From the NCBI RefSeq assembly GCF_004168035.1, contig NZ_SDPU01000021.1, positions 124,001 through 188,000 of the forward strand: a stretch of 64,000 nucleotides of DNA, in the 5' to 3' direction. Position numbers and translations under genes: made by a program. The notes below the pieces were generated by a model that was not told where the DNA came from, did no database searches, and worked only from the letters and a program-made list of their open reading frames with translations. The stretch is from Nocardioides iriomotensis. GTDB taxonomy: Bacteria; Actinomycetota; Actinomycetes; Propionibacteriales; Nocardioidaceae. Shown piece by piece: positions 36,682 through 45,200 of this stretch (position 1 is the first letter of the stretch; every line of letters starts with the position of its first letter).

Positions 36682-36712
36682 CCTGAACACCGAGACGAGA
36701 ACGAGGAAGCAC

Positions 36713-37687
36713 ATGTCCGCCCACCAGCACGCCCACGCCGAGTTCCCGCTGGGGCCGTTCCGCCCCTACGAGCAGAACCCGATCATGTCCCCGCAGGGGG
36801 ACGGCTGGGAGTCCGGCAGCGTCTACAACCCGGCCGCGATCGTCAAGGACGGCCAGGTCGTCCTGCTCTACCGGGCGCACGCCGACGACATCGTGTCGCA
36901 CGTCGGCTACGCCACCAGTGACGACGGCATCCACTTCGAGCGACGCCCGGAGCCGGTGCTGTCGCCGAGCGAGGACTACGACCGGTTCGGCTGCGAGGAC
37001 CCGCGGGTCACCGAGGTCGACGGCACCTACTACCTGACCTACACCGGCTGGGACCGCACCAGTGCGCTGCTCTGCCTGGCCACCTCCACCGACCTGGTCA
37101 CGTGGGAGAAGCACGGGCCGATGTTCCCGGACTTCAACACCTTCCTGCCGCAGGGCAACGGGCAGGACGCCCCGTGGAGCAAGGCCGGGGGCATCCTGCC
37201 GGTGCCGATCGACGGCCGCTACCTGATGTACTTCGGCGAGGGTTCGATCTGGTACGCCTGGTCCGACGACCTCATCCACTGGAAGCCCTGCTCCAACGAC
37301 GAGCCGCTGATGGTGCCCACCGGACCCGGCACGTTCGGGGAGTTCCTCGTCGAGGTCGGGCCGCAGCCGATCGTCACGAACAACGGGCTGATCCTGCTGC
37401 TGCACAACGCCGCGGTGAAGAACGACGACGGCACGGTCCGCTACACCTGCGGCCAGCTGCTGTTCGACCCCGCCGACCCCACCCGGATCCTGGCGCAGAT
37501 GAACCGGCCCTGGCTCGAGCCCACCACCCACGAGGACACCCACGGCCTGGTGTCCAACGTGACCTTCGTCGAGGGCCTCGTGCACTTCAAGGACACGTGG
37601 TTCGCCTACTACGGCCAGTCCGACTCGACGCTCGGCGTCGCGACGTACCGCGTCGGCGACCGCTACTCCGACCTGGCCGGCCGATGA
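36713..37687 (+). CDS. GH130-family beta-mannoside phosphorylase-like protein
   Basis: A 324-residue five-bladed propeller enzyme of the GH130 type. Features are FRPYEQNPIMSP at the start, SVYNPAAIVKDGQVVLLYRAHADD, FGCEDPRVTEVDGTYYLTYTGWD near 89-111 (the family's conserved Asp region), and MYFGEGSIWYAWSDDLIHW. GH130 enzymes phosphorolyse beta-mannosidic bonds, giving mannose 1-phosphate, though some hydrolyse beta-1,2 linkages. No signal peptide, so cytoplasmic. It overlaps the AGE gene by 4 bp, a pairing seen in beta-mannan utilisation loci of other bacteria. Confidence 0.85.
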   Translation: MSAHQHAHAEFPLGPFRPYEQNPIMSPQGDGWESGSVYNPAAIVKDGQVVLLYRAHADDIVSHVGYATSDDGIHFERRPEPVLSPSEDYDRFGCEDPRVTEVDGTYYLTYTGWDRTSALLCLATSTDLVTWEKHGPMFPDFNTFLPQGNGQDAPWSKAGGILPVPIDGRYLMYFGEGSIWYAWSDDLIHWKPCSNDEPLMVPTGPGTFGEFLVEVGPQPIVTNNGLILLLHNAAVKNDDGTVRYTCGQLLFDPADPTRILAQMNRPWLEPTTHEDTHGLVSNVTFVEGLVHFKDTWFAYYGQSDSTLGVATYRVGDRYSDLAGR

Positions 37688-38934
37688 GCACGCCCACCAC
37701 CGGCGCCGAGACCTGGTTCGGGCCGGGCCCGCACCACCGCTGGCTGGAGGCCGAGGGCGACCGGCTGCTCGACTTCGCGCGCTACTCCCGGCACCCGGCC
37801 GGCGGGTTCGCGTGGCTCGACGGGGCCGGGCGACCCGACCTCGACCGTCCCGTCGAGCTGTGGATCTCGTGCCGGATGACCCACGTGTTCGCGCTGGGCC
37901 ACATGCTCGGCCGGCCGGGCTGCGCGCCCCTGGTCGACCACGGTCTGGCCGCGCTGGCCGGACGGTTCCACGACCACGACCACGGCGGCTGGTACGCCAC
38001 GGTCGACGTGCAGGGCATCCCGGCCACCCGGGCCAAGACGGCGTACGAGCACGCGTTCGTCGTGCTGGCCACCGCCTCGGCCACCTGCGCCGGCCGGCCC
38101 GGTGCGCGCGGCCTGCTCGAGGAGGCCCTCCAGGTGCACCTGGGCCGGTTCTGGGACGACGAGCACGGCATGGTCGTCGAGGAGTGGGACGAGCCGTTCC
38201 AGAAGGTCGACGACTACCGCGGCGTCAACGCCAACATGCACACCGTCGAGGCGCTGCTCGCGGCGGCGGGGGCGACCGGCGAACGGAGCCTGCTGGACAA
38301 GGCGCTGCGCGTCGTCGAGCGGGTCGTGCACACGCTCGGGCCCGCCCACCACTGGCGGCTGCCGGAGCACTTCGACCCGTCCTGGACGCCGATCCTCGAC
38401 TACAACATCGCGGAGCCGGCCCACCCGTTCCGGCCGTACGGCGCCACGATCGGCCACTGGCTCGAGTGGGCCCGGCTCGCGCTCCACCTGCGGGCCGAGC
38501 TCGGCGCGGACGCGCCGGCGTGGCTGCTCGACGACGCCAAGGCGCTGTTCGACGCCTCGGTGGCCGAGGGCTGGGCCGTCGACGGCCGCGACGGCTTCGT
38601 CTACACCGTCGACTGGGAGGGCCACCCGGTCGTGCACGAGCGGATGCACTGGGTGGTGGCGGAGGCCACGGCGACCGCCGCCGCGCTGCACGAGGCCACC
38701 GGCGACCGGTCGTACGCGCAGTGGTACGCCACCTGGTGGGACCACGCCGCGACCTACTTCATCGACCGGGGCCACGGCTCGTGGCGCCACGAGCTGGACC
38801 GCGACAACCGGCTGAGCGGCGTGACGTGGAACGGCAAGCCGGACGTGTACCACGCGTTCCAGGCCACGCTCATCCCTCGGCTGCCGCTCGCGCCGTACCT
38901 CCCCGGCGCGCTGCGGGACGGGCTCCTGGACTGA
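37684..38934 (+). CDS. AGE-family sugar 2-epimerase/aldose-ketose isomerase
   Basis: A 416-residue alpha/alpha-barrel enzyme of the N-acylglucosamine 2-epimerase (AGE) superfamily, closest by eye to the mannose isomerase (YihS-like) branch. Marks include ISCRMTHVFALGHMLG near 60, the AYEHAFVVLA helix near 120, DDYRGVNANMHTVEALLAA near 178, HPFRPYGATIGHWLEWARL and YTVDWEGHPVVHERMHWVVAEA, which supply the catalytic histidines. Probably converts the mannose released by the GH130 partner to fructose, or epimerises a disaccharide; the exact reaction is not readable. Coupled to GH130 by ATGA. Confidence 0.85.
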   Translation: MSTPTTGAETWFGPGPHHRWLEAEGDRLLDFARYSRHPAGGFAWLDGAGRPDLDRPVELWISCRMTHVFALGHMLGRPGCAPLVDHGLAALAGRFHDHDHGGWYATVDVQGIPATRAKTAYEHAFVVLATASATCAGRPGARGLLEEALQVHLGRFWDDEHGMVVEEWDEPFQKVDDYRGVNANMHTVEALLAAAGATGERSLLDKALRVVERVVHTLGPAHHWRLPEHFDPSWTPILDYNIAEPAHPFRPYGATIGHWLEWARLALHLRAELGADAPAWLLDDAKALFDASVAEGWAVDGRDGFVYTVDWEGHPVVHERMHWVVAEATATAAALHEATGDRSYAQWYATWWDHAATYFIDRGHGSWRHELDRDNRLSGVTWNGKPDVYHAFQATLIPRLPLAPYLPGALRDGLLD

Positions 38935-38937
38935 CGC

Positions 38938-39486
38938 TCAGCCGTCGGCGAGGTGCGTGCGCAGGCGGCCGAGCGCCCGATGCCGCGCGACGCGTACGGC
39001 GGTCGGGCTGATGCCGAGCGCGGCGGCGGTCGTCGCCGCGTCCAGCCCGGCCACGTCGATCGCCGCCACCACCTCGGCTTCGCGCGGTGGCAGCAGTGCG
39101 AGCAGCCGGGCGACGTCGTCGCGCGCCACGACGGTGAGGGCGACGTCGTCCACCACGCCCCAGGACTCGTCCACGCTGGGTGCGTCGCTCGGTGTGGTGG
39201 CCCGCCGCCTCGACCGGCGGCGCACGTTGGCGACGTGGTGGCGCCCGATGCCGAAGAGCCATCCGGCGAACGCCTGCTCGTCCCCCCGGAACGACCCGAT
39301 CCGGCGCGCGGCGGTCAGCCAGACCTCCGCGGCGACGTCTTCGGCGGCGGCCGCGACGTCCCCGGTGCCGAGCGTGTGCAACCACACCAGGAGGCGGCCG
39401 GCGTAGGCGTCGTACAGCAGCCGCCACGCCTCGGCGTCGCCGGCACGTGCCCGCTCGACGACGCCTGCGGGGGGATGGGCAACCAC
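38938..39486 (-). CDS. ECF-type RNA polymerase sigma factor
   Basis: A 182-residue sigma-70 family protein of ECF size. Region 2 spans about 10-85 (AWRLLYDAYAGRLLVWLHTL, AEDVAAEVWLTAARRIGSFRG, FAGWLFGIGRHHVANVRR). Region 4 spans about 120-178 (LLALLPPREAEVVAAIDVAGLDAATTAAALGISPTAVRVARHRALGRLRTHL). GTG start. It diverges from a gene for a one-helix membrane protein with an acidic repeat domain, which may be its regulatory partner. Confidence 0.9.
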   Translation of the reverse strand: MVAHPPAGVVERARAGDAEAWRLLYDAYAGRLLVWLHTLGTGDVAAAAEDVAAEVWLTAARRIGSFRGDEQAFAGWLFGIGRHHVANVRRRSRRRATTPSDAPSVDESWGVVDDVALTVVARDDVARLLALLPPREAEVVAAIDVAGLDAATTAAALGISPTAVRVARHRALGRLRTHLADG

Positions 39487-39521
39487 GGCAGCCCCTCGGA
39501 TCCGGGACAGGACGGGGCGAA

Positions 39522-39548
39522 TGTAACGCGATCGGACGCTCGCGACAT
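39522..39548 (+). promoter_or_regulatory. Possible ECF-type promoter between sigma factor and acidic-repeat gene
   Basis: TGTAACG (39522-39528) and CGACAT (39543-39548), about 14 bp apart, have the general look of an ECF promoter pair (AAC-containing -35, CGnC-type -10) and point at the acidic-repeat gene. Spacing is shorter than the usual 16-17 bp, so this is weak. Confidence 0.25.
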
Positions 39549-39557
39549 GAAGCAGGC

Positions 39558-40286
39558 GTGAGGAACCAGCCGAGCCGCCGCGACGTCTCCGACGCGCTGC
39601 GCGCCGAGGTGCCGACCCCGGCGCCCGACCCGGCGTTCCTCCAGCTGCTGGCCGGTGCGGCAGCTGCCCACTCCCCGATGGAAGGTGTGCTCGTGCGCAA
39701 GCTCTCGGTTCCGAAGATCGTCGCGGCCGCGGCGGCCGTCGCCCTCGTCACGACGGGTGGCGCCTACGCCGCGGGCGCCCTGACCGCCGACCAGCCCGCT
39801 CCGGTGGCGCCCGCGACGTCGTTCGACGAGCAGGACGACGAGCAGGACGACGTCGAGGAGCCCGCGGTCGAGGACGCCGACGACCAGGGTGAGGACGCCG
39901 ACGACCAGGGTGAGGTGGACGAGGTCGAGGAGCCGGACGTCGACGAGGCCGACGCGGAGGACGAGGCCGACGAGGCCGACGCGCCGGAGCACGAGGACGC
40001 CGACGACCAGGGCGAGGACGCCGACGACCAGGGCGAGGACGCCGACGACCAGGGCGAGGACGCCGACGACCAGGGCGAGGACGAGGACCACGCCGACGAC
40101 GACCACGAGGGCCACGCCGACCAGGGCGACCAGGGCGACGAGGGCGACGAGGGCGACGAGGGCGACCAGGGCGACGAGGGCGACGAGGGCGACCAGGGCG
40201 ACGAGGGCGACGAGGGCGACCAGGGCGACGAGGGCGACCAGGGCGACCAGGGCGACCAGGGCGACCGGGGCGACGACGAGGACTGA
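39558..40286 (+). CDS. Single-pass membrane protein with long Asp/Glu/Gly repeat domain
   Basis: A 242-residue protein of no named family. Residues 1-45 are soluble and anti-sigma-like in size (RRDVSDALRAEVPTPAPDPAFLQLLAG). A membrane segment follows at about 52-75 (VPKIVAAAAAVALVTTGGAYAAGAL), then an extracytoplasmic domain made almost only of Asp, Glu, Gly and Gln. Repeats are heptads EDADDQG and, near the end, seventeen DQG/DEG/DRG triplets. The net charge is extremely negative, suggesting cation (for example calcium) binding at the surface. GTG start. Divergent from the ECF sigma gene, so it may be that factor's membrane regulator. Confidence 0.75.
   Translation: MRNQPSRRDVSDALRAEVPTPAPDPAFLQLLAGAAAAHSPMEGVLVRKLSVPKIVAAAAAVALVTTGGAYAAGALTADQPAPVAPATSFDEQDDEQDDVEEPAVEDADDQGEDADDQGEVDEVEEPDVDEADAEDEADEADAPEHEDADDQGEDADDQGEDADDQGEDADDQGEDEDHADDDHEGHADQGDQGDEGDEGDEGDQGDEGDEGDQGDEGDEGDQGDEGDQGDQGDQGDRGDDED
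39870..40076 (+). repeat. 21-bp tandem repeats coding EDADDQG
   Basis: Two adjacent copies of GAGGACGCCGACGACCAGGG(T) lie at 39870-39911. Four perfect tandem copies of the 21-mer ending in C occupy 39993-40013, 40014-40034, 40035-40055 and 40056-40076. Identity at third codon positions points to recent duplication by slippage or unequal crossing-over. Confidence 0.9.
40119..40271 (+). repeat. Seventeen 9-bp repeats coding DQG/DEG
   Basis: An unbroken array of 17 nonamers, GAC-(CAG or GAG)-GGC with one GAC-CGG-GGC as the last unit, at the 3' end of the acidic gene. Likely to vary in copy number between strains. Confidence 0.9.
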
Positions 40287-40394
40287 GCCGACCCGCCCCG
40301 GAGGCGAACGTGGGTCCCGTCACGTCGCGTCGCGGTCCTCGTGGAGGCGCTCGATTCGGCCGGTGGGCCCCGCGGATGGGAGACTGGGCACCGT

Positions 40395-41528
40395 ATGACG
40401 GAGTCATCGGAGCCTGTGAAGACCCTTCCCCTCGTCTTCGACGAGCCGCGCGGCCGCAAGAAGCCCCCGCGCCACCTCGCCGACCTCTCCGCCGCCGAGC
40501 GCAAGGAGCTGGTGGCCGGTCTCGGGCTGCCCGGGTTCCGGGCGCGGCAGCTCGCCACGCACTACTTCTCCCGCCTGGTCGACGACCCGGACCAGATGAC
40601 CGACCTGCCGGCCGCGGACCGCGAGCAGCTCGTCGCCGGGCTGCTGCCGCACCTGATGACCCCGCTGCGCACGCTCGAGGCCGACAAGGGCACGACGCGC
40701 AAGACGCTCTGGAAGCTCTTCGACGGGGCGCTCGTCGAGTCGGTGCTGATGCGCTACCCCGACCGCACCACGATGTGCGTCTCGTCACAGGCCGGCTGCG
40801 GGATGGCCTGCCCGTTCTGCGCCACCGGCCAGGGCGGCCTCCAGCGCAACATGTCGACCGCCGAGATCGTCGAGCAGGTCGTCGCGGGCGCCCGCTCGCT
40901 CGCGCGGGGCGAGGTGCCCGGCGGCCCGGGCCGCGTCAACAACGTGGTGTTCATGGGCATGGGCGAGCCGATGGCCAACTACAAGGCCGTGATCGGTGCG
41001 GTCCGCCGGCTCACCGACAAGGCACCCGACGGGCTCGGCATGTCCGCGCGCGGCATCACCGTCTCCACCGTCGGGCTGGTGCCGCGGATCAACCAGCTCG
41101 CGCAGGAGGGCATCCCGGTCACGCTGGCGCTGTCGCTGCACGCGCCCGACGACGAGCTGCGCAACGAGCTGGTCCCGATCAACACCCGCTGGTCGGTGCA
41201 CGAGGCTGTCGAGGCGGCCTGGGAGTACGCCCGCACGACCAAGCGCCGCGTGTCGATCGAGTACGCCATGATGCGCGACATCAACGACCAGGCCTGGCGG
41301 GCCGACCTGCTCGGCGACGTGCTCACGTCGTACGGCGACTGGGGCTGGGTGCACGTCAACCTGATCCCGCTCAACCCCACCCCCGGCTCGAAGTGGACCG
41401 CGTCGCGCCGCGAGGACGAGCGGGAGTTCGTGCGCCGGCTGGAGGCCAAGGGCGTCCCGACCACCGTGCGCGACACCCGCGGCAGCGAGATCGACGGCGC
41501 CTGCGGGCAGCTGGCCGCCCACGAGTGA
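40395..41528 (+). CDS. rlmN: 23S rRNA (A2503-C2)/tRNA methyltransferase RlmN
   Basis: A 377-residue radical-SAM enzyme methylating C2 of A2503 in 23S rRNA and A37 of some tRNAs. The cluster-binding CxxxCxxC is C135-C139-C142 in [26 protein letters not shown], the [16 protein letters not shown] segment near 220 and the C-terminal [11 protein letters not shown] with the methyl-carrying cysteine are present. The ATG at 40395 was preferred to one 18 codons upstream because the family N terminus is short. No strong ribosome site is seen. Confidence 0.95.
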   Translation: MTESSEPVKTLPLVFDEPRGRKKPPRHLADLSAAERKELVAGLGLPGFRARQLATHYFSRLVDDPDQMTDLPAADREQLVAGLLPHLMTPLRTLEADKGTTRKTLWKLFDGALVESVLMRYPDRTTMCVSSQAGCGMACPFCATGQGGLQRNMSTAEIVEQVVAGARSLARGEVPGGPGRVNNVVFMGMGEPMANYKAVIGAVRRLTDKAPDGLGMSARGITVSTVGLVPRINQLAQEGIPVTLALSLHAPDDELRNELVPINTRWSVHEAVEAAWEYARTTKRRVSIEYAMMRDINDQAWRADLLGDVLTSYGDWGWVHVNLIPLNPTPGSKWTASRREDEREFVRRLEAKGVPTTVRDTRGSEIDGACGQLAAHE

Positions 41529-41617
41529 TCCGGGGTTCCGGTCGCGGCGTCCCGGGAGCAGACTGAGGACACCCCCGGAGGCTGCGTCGCACCCACCCTC
41601 ACCGGAGGAGCCGGCGC

Positions 41618-41887
41618 ATGAAGGACAAGACCTGGAACGTCACCATCGCGATCCACGAGGACGGTGACGACACGCACGTCGACGCCGTGCTCGAGCTCGA
41701 CAACAAGCTGGAGGTCCGCGGCCGGGGCATGAGCCGGCGCAACCCGCGGGACGACTCGGAGCCGCTGATCGGCGACGAGCTCGCCGCGGCCCGCGCGCTC
41801 TCGGACCTGGCCCACCAGCTGCTCAGCCGGGCGGCCTGGGACATCGAGGCCAAGACGCACGTGCCCGCGAAGTCGCTGGCCCTCTGA
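41618..41887 (+). CDS. DUF1876 protein
   Basis: An 89-residue protein matching DUF1876, a small actinobacterial family with a dsRBD-like fold. WNVTIAIHEDGDDTHVDAVLEL and GRGMSRRNPRDDSEPLIGDELAAARALSDLAHQLL are characteristic. GGAGGAG is 8 nt before the ATG. Function unknown. Confidence 0.88.
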   Translation: MKDKTWNVTIAIHEDGDDTHVDAVLELDNKLEVRGRGMSRRNPRDDSEPLIGDELAAARALSDLAHQLLSRAAWDIEAKTHVPAKSLAL

Positions 41888-41893
41888 GCCCGG

Positions 41894-42985
41894 TCAGCCG
41901 GGACCGAGCAGCCCGACCACGTCGGAGACGTCGTCGACGAGGTGCACGCGTGCGGCCATCGTCCGGTCGGCCGCCAGCGCCTCCAGCAACGGCCACGCCG
42001 GCAGCTCGCGGGTCCAGTGGTCGACGCCGACCAGCACCATCGGGGCGACGTCGGCGTCGGGGGCGTAGTAGTTCTCGCACGCATCCTGGAACACCTCCTG
42101 CACGGTGCCCGCGCTCCCCGGCAGGAAGACGATCCCGGCGTCGCACAGGTGCAGCAGGACGTCCTCGCGGATGGCGTTCTTGAAGTACTTCGCCACGTGC
42201 GTCGCCATCGCGTTCGGCGGCTCGTGGCCGTAGAACCACGTCGGCACGCCGAGCGACTCGGTTCCCGACCACCGCTCGCGTACGGCGAACGCCGCCCGCG
42301 CCCACGCCGTCGTCGCCGCGCGGTAGGAAGGCGCGTCCGCCAGCATGGTCAGCGCCTCGTCGAGCGCACCGTCCTCGGGGCCGCCGAGGTAGGCGCCCAG
42401 GTTCGCCGCCTCCATCGCGCCGGGACCGCCGCCCGTCGCGACGGTCAGTCCCGACCGCGCCAGGTCGCGCCCGAGGCGGGCGGCCTCCGCGTAGCCGGCC
42501 GAGTCGCGCTCGACAGCGTGACCACCCATCACGCCGACGATGCGCCGCCCCCGGACGTACTCGGCGAGGGCGTCGTCGATCGCATGGTCGTGCAGCGACT
42601 GGGCGAGGTGGTCGGCGATGTCGTCGGAGGCGCGCGACCACGCGTAGGCGCGTGCGTCGAGCGTCGCGTCGTACCCCTGCTCGAGGTCGCGGTACAGGTC
42701 GGTGGGGGAGTACAGCGCGGCGCGGTAGGGGTCGACGGGCACGTGCGGGACCCGGGGGAAGAGCAGCGCGCCCTGCCGGCGCAGGTGCTCCTCGTCGTCG
42801 GGCAGCAGCCGGCACCCCAGCAGCAGCGCGCCCCGCGCGTCGAGCCGGCGCAGCGTGTCGCTCCGGCCGCGCAGGTCCAGCGACTGCAGCCGCCAGTGCC
42901 GCATCGAGGTGGCGCCGGCGGCGACCAGCCGGTCCAGCTCCTCCAGCGTCTCGATCTCGCGGGTGGCGGGACGGCGGTCGGGCAC
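41894..42985 (-). CDS. LOG-family (lysine decarboxylase-like) protein
   Basis: A 363-residue protein whose C-terminal two thirds are a LOG/TIGR00730-type Rossmann domain. GVMGGHAVERDSAGY near 150, VATGGGPGAMEAANLGAYLGG near 181-201 and FLPGSAGTVQEVFQDA near 290 correspond to the phosphoribohydrolase motifs PGGxGTxxE (here PGSAGTVQE). The 140-residue N-terminal part is not typical of short LOG proteins. Possible nucleotide-5'-monophosphate phosphoribohydrolase; substrate unproven. The GTG at 42985, 7 nt after a TAGGCT box, was preferred over a start 19 codons upstream. Confidence 0.82.
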   Translation of the reverse strand: MPDRRPATREIETLEELDRLVAAGATSMRHWRLQSLDLRGRSDTLRRLDARGALLLGCRLLPDDEEHLRRQGALLFPRVPHVPVDPYRAALYSPTDLYRDLEQGYDATLDARAYAWSRASDDIADHLAQSLHDHAIDDALAEYVRGRRIVGVMGGHAVERDSAGYAEAARLGRDLARSGLTVATGGGPGAMEAANLGAYLGGPEDGALDEALTMLADAPSYRAATTAWARAAFAVRERWSGTESLGVPTWFYGHEPPNAMATHVAKYFKNAIREDVLLHLCDAGIVFLPGSAGTVQEVFQDACENYYAPDADVAPMVLVGVDHWTRELPAWPLLEALAADRTMAARVHLVDDVSDVVGLLGPG

Positions 42986-42992
42986 GACGGCC

Positions 42993-42998
42993 AGCCTA
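42993..42998 (-). promoter_or_regulatory. TAGGCT -10 box of leaderless LOG gene
   Basis: On the minus strand TAGGCT ends 7 nt before GTG 42985, which has no Shine-Dalgarno sequence. Same arrangement as at lepB. Confidence 0.4.
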
Positions 42999-43071
42999 GG
43001 GTGTGCGTGCCGGTTTGCCGAAGCAGCAACACGGTTTGTCACGTCGGTCGCGGGTGCCGCACCCTGGTGAC

Positions 43072-43743
43072 ATGAGCGAGCACGACCACCAGCCCCGGCA
43101 CGAGCACCAGCCGCAGCAGTCCGGGCACACCGAGATGTTCGAGCCCGACGCCTGGGACGAGCGCTACTCCGGCGCCGAGACGGTCTGGAGCGGCCGTCCC
43201 AACCCGCAGCTCGTCGCGGAGGCGGCGGCGCTGACGCCGGGCACCGCCCTCGACGTCGGCTGCGGCGAGGGCGGCGACGTGATCTGGCTGGCCCAGCAGG
43301 GCTGGACCGTGACCGGCGCGGACTTCTCGGCCAACGGGCTCGCCCGCGCGGCCGGGCACGCCGAGGCCGCGGGGGTGGGCGACCGGTGCGACTGGTGGCA
43401 GGTGGACGCGCGCAGCTTCGCGCCCGACGGGCGCCAGTTCGACCTGGTGACCTCGCACTTCCTGCACCCGCCGGACGCCGGCATGGTCGACGTGGGGCGC
43501 CGGCTCGCCGCGGCCGTCGCGCCGGGCGGGCACCTGCTGCTCGTCGGGCACGCGCCGTCGGAGGTCTTCACCCAGCTGTCGGAGAGCCACCGCCGGGCGA
43601 TGTGGGTCGCCGCGGAGCTGCTGCCCGGACTGCCCGACGACTTCGAGGTGGTCGTCGCGGAGGAGCGCCCGCGCACCGCGACCCGCGACGGAGTCACGAT
43701 GGAGATCGAGGACGCGACGCTGCTGGCCCGTCGCCGGGCCTGA
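43072..43743 (+). CDS. Class I SAM-dependent methyltransferase with His-rich N terminus
   Basis: A 223-residue methyltransferase. SAM motif I is ALDVGCGEGGDVIWLAQQG near 58-76, followed by VTGADFSANGLARA and FDLVTSHFLHPP. Residues 1-19 are histidine/glutamine-rich (SEHDHQPRHEHQPQQSGH), which could bind metal. The WDERYSGAETVWSGRPNP region resembles TehB/thiopurine-type methyltransferases that act on small molecules or metalloids. Substrate not known. Divergent from the LOG gene. Confidence 0.83.
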   Translation: MSEHDHQPRHEHQPQQSGHTEMFEPDAWDERYSGAETVWSGRPNPQLVAEAAALTPGTALDVGCGEGGDVIWLAQQGWTVTGADFSANGLARAAGHAEAAGVGDRCDWWQVDARSFAPDGRQFDLVTSHFLHPPDAGMVDVGRRLAAAVAPGGHLLLVGHAPSEVFTQLSESHRRAMWVAAELLPGLPDDFEVVVAEERPRTATRDGVTMEIEDATLLARRRA

Positions 43744-43746
43744 TCG

Positions 43747-44160
43747 TCAGGCCAGGTCCATCGTCCAGCAGACCGCGGTGCCCTCCAGCAGCAGCGTGCC
43801 GTCGTCGCGGTGCACCGTCGTGCGCAGCTCGGTGATGGGCTTGTCCTCGCGTGCGGCCGTGACCTCGACCCGGCCGGTGATCGTGTCGCCGGGCCGGCCG
43901 GGCGCCTTGAAGTCCCACGTGACGTTGAGGAACACCGTGCCGGGCCCGGGCAGCTTCTCCGCGACGACCGCGTTGAGGATCGCGCTGGTGATCCCGCCCT
44001 GCACGACGATCTCGCCGAAGCGCGACGCCCGGGCCGCCTCCTCGTCGTAGTGCAGCGGGTTGAAGTCCCCGCTGATCCGGCTGAACAGGGCGATGTCGTC
44101 GTCGGTGATCGTCCGCGACATCTCGGCGGTGTCCCCGACGCGTGGTGGTGTCCGGCTCAT
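43747..44160 (-). CDS. MaoC-like hotdog dehydratase
   Basis: A 137-residue single hotdog-fold protein of the MaoC/R-specific enoyl-CoA hydratase type. The catalytic Asp/His motif is visible in FSRISGDFNPLHYDEEAAR near 26-44 (D and H of the hydratase 2 motif), with RFGEIVVQGGITSAIL after it. Normal length for this family. The acyl substrate is unknown. It converges on the methyltransferase gene 3 bp away. Confidence 0.88.
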   Translation of the reverse strand: MSRTPPRVGDTAEMSRTITDDDIALFSRISGDFNPLHYDEEAARASRFGEIVVQGGITSAILNAVVAEKLPGPGTVFLNVTWDFKAPGRPGDTITGRVEVTAAREDKPITELRTTVHRDDGTLLLEGTAVCWTMDLA

Positions 44161-44182
44161 CTCCGCAGACTAGAGCCCGGCC

Positions 44183-45130
44183 CTAGAACGCCGACGCCAG
44201 CAGCTCGCCGTACAACGTGTGCTCGTCGGCGACCTCCGGGTCGAGCCCGCGGGAGCGGAACCAGCTGCAGACGTTGGCGCAGTCGCGCAGCAGGAAGTCC
44301 ATGCCCTGCGGGTTGGCGACGATGTCGACGGCCTGCGGCAGGTCGATGACGACCAGCCGCTCACCCGCCGCGAGCACGTTGTACGGCGAGAGGTCGCCGT
44401 GCGCGACCCCGTGCCGCGCCAACGCCGCCATGGCGTCGCGCAGCTGCTCGAAGTACGACCGGAGCAGCTCGGGGCCGGGACGGGTCTGCGCGAGCCGGGG
44501 CGCGGCCTGGCCGTCGACCTGGACGAGCTCCATGAGGATCTCGGTCCCGTCGATCTGCACCGGGTAGGGCACCGGCACCCCGGCCTCCCAGAACCGCTTG
44601 AGCGCCTCCCACTCCGCCCACGCCCACTGCCCGGCGGCGACGGCGCGGCCGTGGGCGGTGCGCTTCGCGAGCGCGCGGGCGTCGCGGGAGTTCCGGGTCC
44701 GGCGGCCCTCGGTGTAGGTGCTGCTGCGGTGGAAGGACCGGTGGTCCTCGTCGCGGTAGCGCTTCGCGGCCATCACGACCGCCTGCGACGGGTCGTCGGG
44801 CACGGCGCGCTCGACGAGGAACACGTCGGCCTCCTTGCCGGTCTTGAGGACGCCGAGCTCGGTGTCGACCGCGGCCTGGGACGTGACGAGCCAGTCGGGG
44901 CGTGGCTCGGGTCCCCGGCACAGCGGCTCGACGCTGTGCCACGTGGACCAGCGCTGGTCGTCGCCCGGGTCGTCGTACGACCGGAAGTCGAAGACGAAGC
45001 GCTCGTCGACCTCGGCGAGGTCGACCGGCTCGAGGTCCGGCCAGGGCAGGTCGGTGGGTCGTTGCTCACGAGTGCCGGTGAGCTCGGCGAGGGCGCGCTC
45101 AGAGGCGCGCGAGGTGTGACGCGAGGACAT
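44183..45130 (-). CDS. RIO-type serine protein kinase
   Basis: A 315-residue RIO1-like kinase. The nucleotide-binding loop reads LKTGKEADVFLVER near 95-108 (the RIO STGKEA motif), the catalytic loop is HGVAHGDLSPYNVLAAG near 240-256, and the metal-binding Asp is in LVVIDLPQAVDI near 260. The central QWAWAEWEALKRFWEAGVPVPYPV is RIO-typical. Targets in bacteria are unknown. The ATG at 45130 was chosen. The 5' region holds a perfect 10-bp inverted repeat and a possible overlapping upstream ORF. Confidence 0.88.
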   Translation of the reverse strand: MSSRHTSRASERALAELTGTREQRPTDLPWPDLEPVDLAEVDERFVFDFRSYDDPGDDQRWSTWHSVEPLCRGPEPRPDWLVTSQAAVDTELGVLKTGKEADVFLVERAVPDDPSQAVVMAAKRYRDEDHRSFHRSSTYTEGRRTRNSRDARALAKRTAHGRAVAAGQWAWAEWEALKRFWEAGVPVPYPVQIDGTEILMELVQVDGQAAPRLAQTRPGPELLRSYFEQLRDAMAALARHGVAHGDLSPYNVLAAGERLVVIDLPQAVDIVANPQGMDFLLRDCANVCSWFRSRGLDPEVADEHTLYGELLASAF

Positions 45131-45200
45131 CGCGGTGGTGGCTCCTGGAGTGAGAGTTGATCGAGGGGGTCGCGGGCACGCGAACGACAAGGACGCGCAT
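45099..45200 (-). CDS. Possible 33-codon upstream ORF overlapping the RIO kinase start
   Basis: ATG at 45200, preceded by GAGGGG at 5 nt, opens a 33-codon frame (MRVLVVRVPATPSINSH...) that ends at TGA 45099-45101, 32 bp inside the kinase gene in another frame. It may couple or limit kinase translation. No homology is recognised and chance is possible in GC-rich DNA. Confidence 0.25.
   Translation of the reverse strand: MRVLVVRVPATPSINSHSRSHHRDVLASHLARL

Noticed and set aside
39870-40271. Regular repeats as a CRISPR array
   Set aside because: There are no spacers, the units are in frame with a coding sequence and encode Asp/Glu/Gly repeats, and no cas genes are near.
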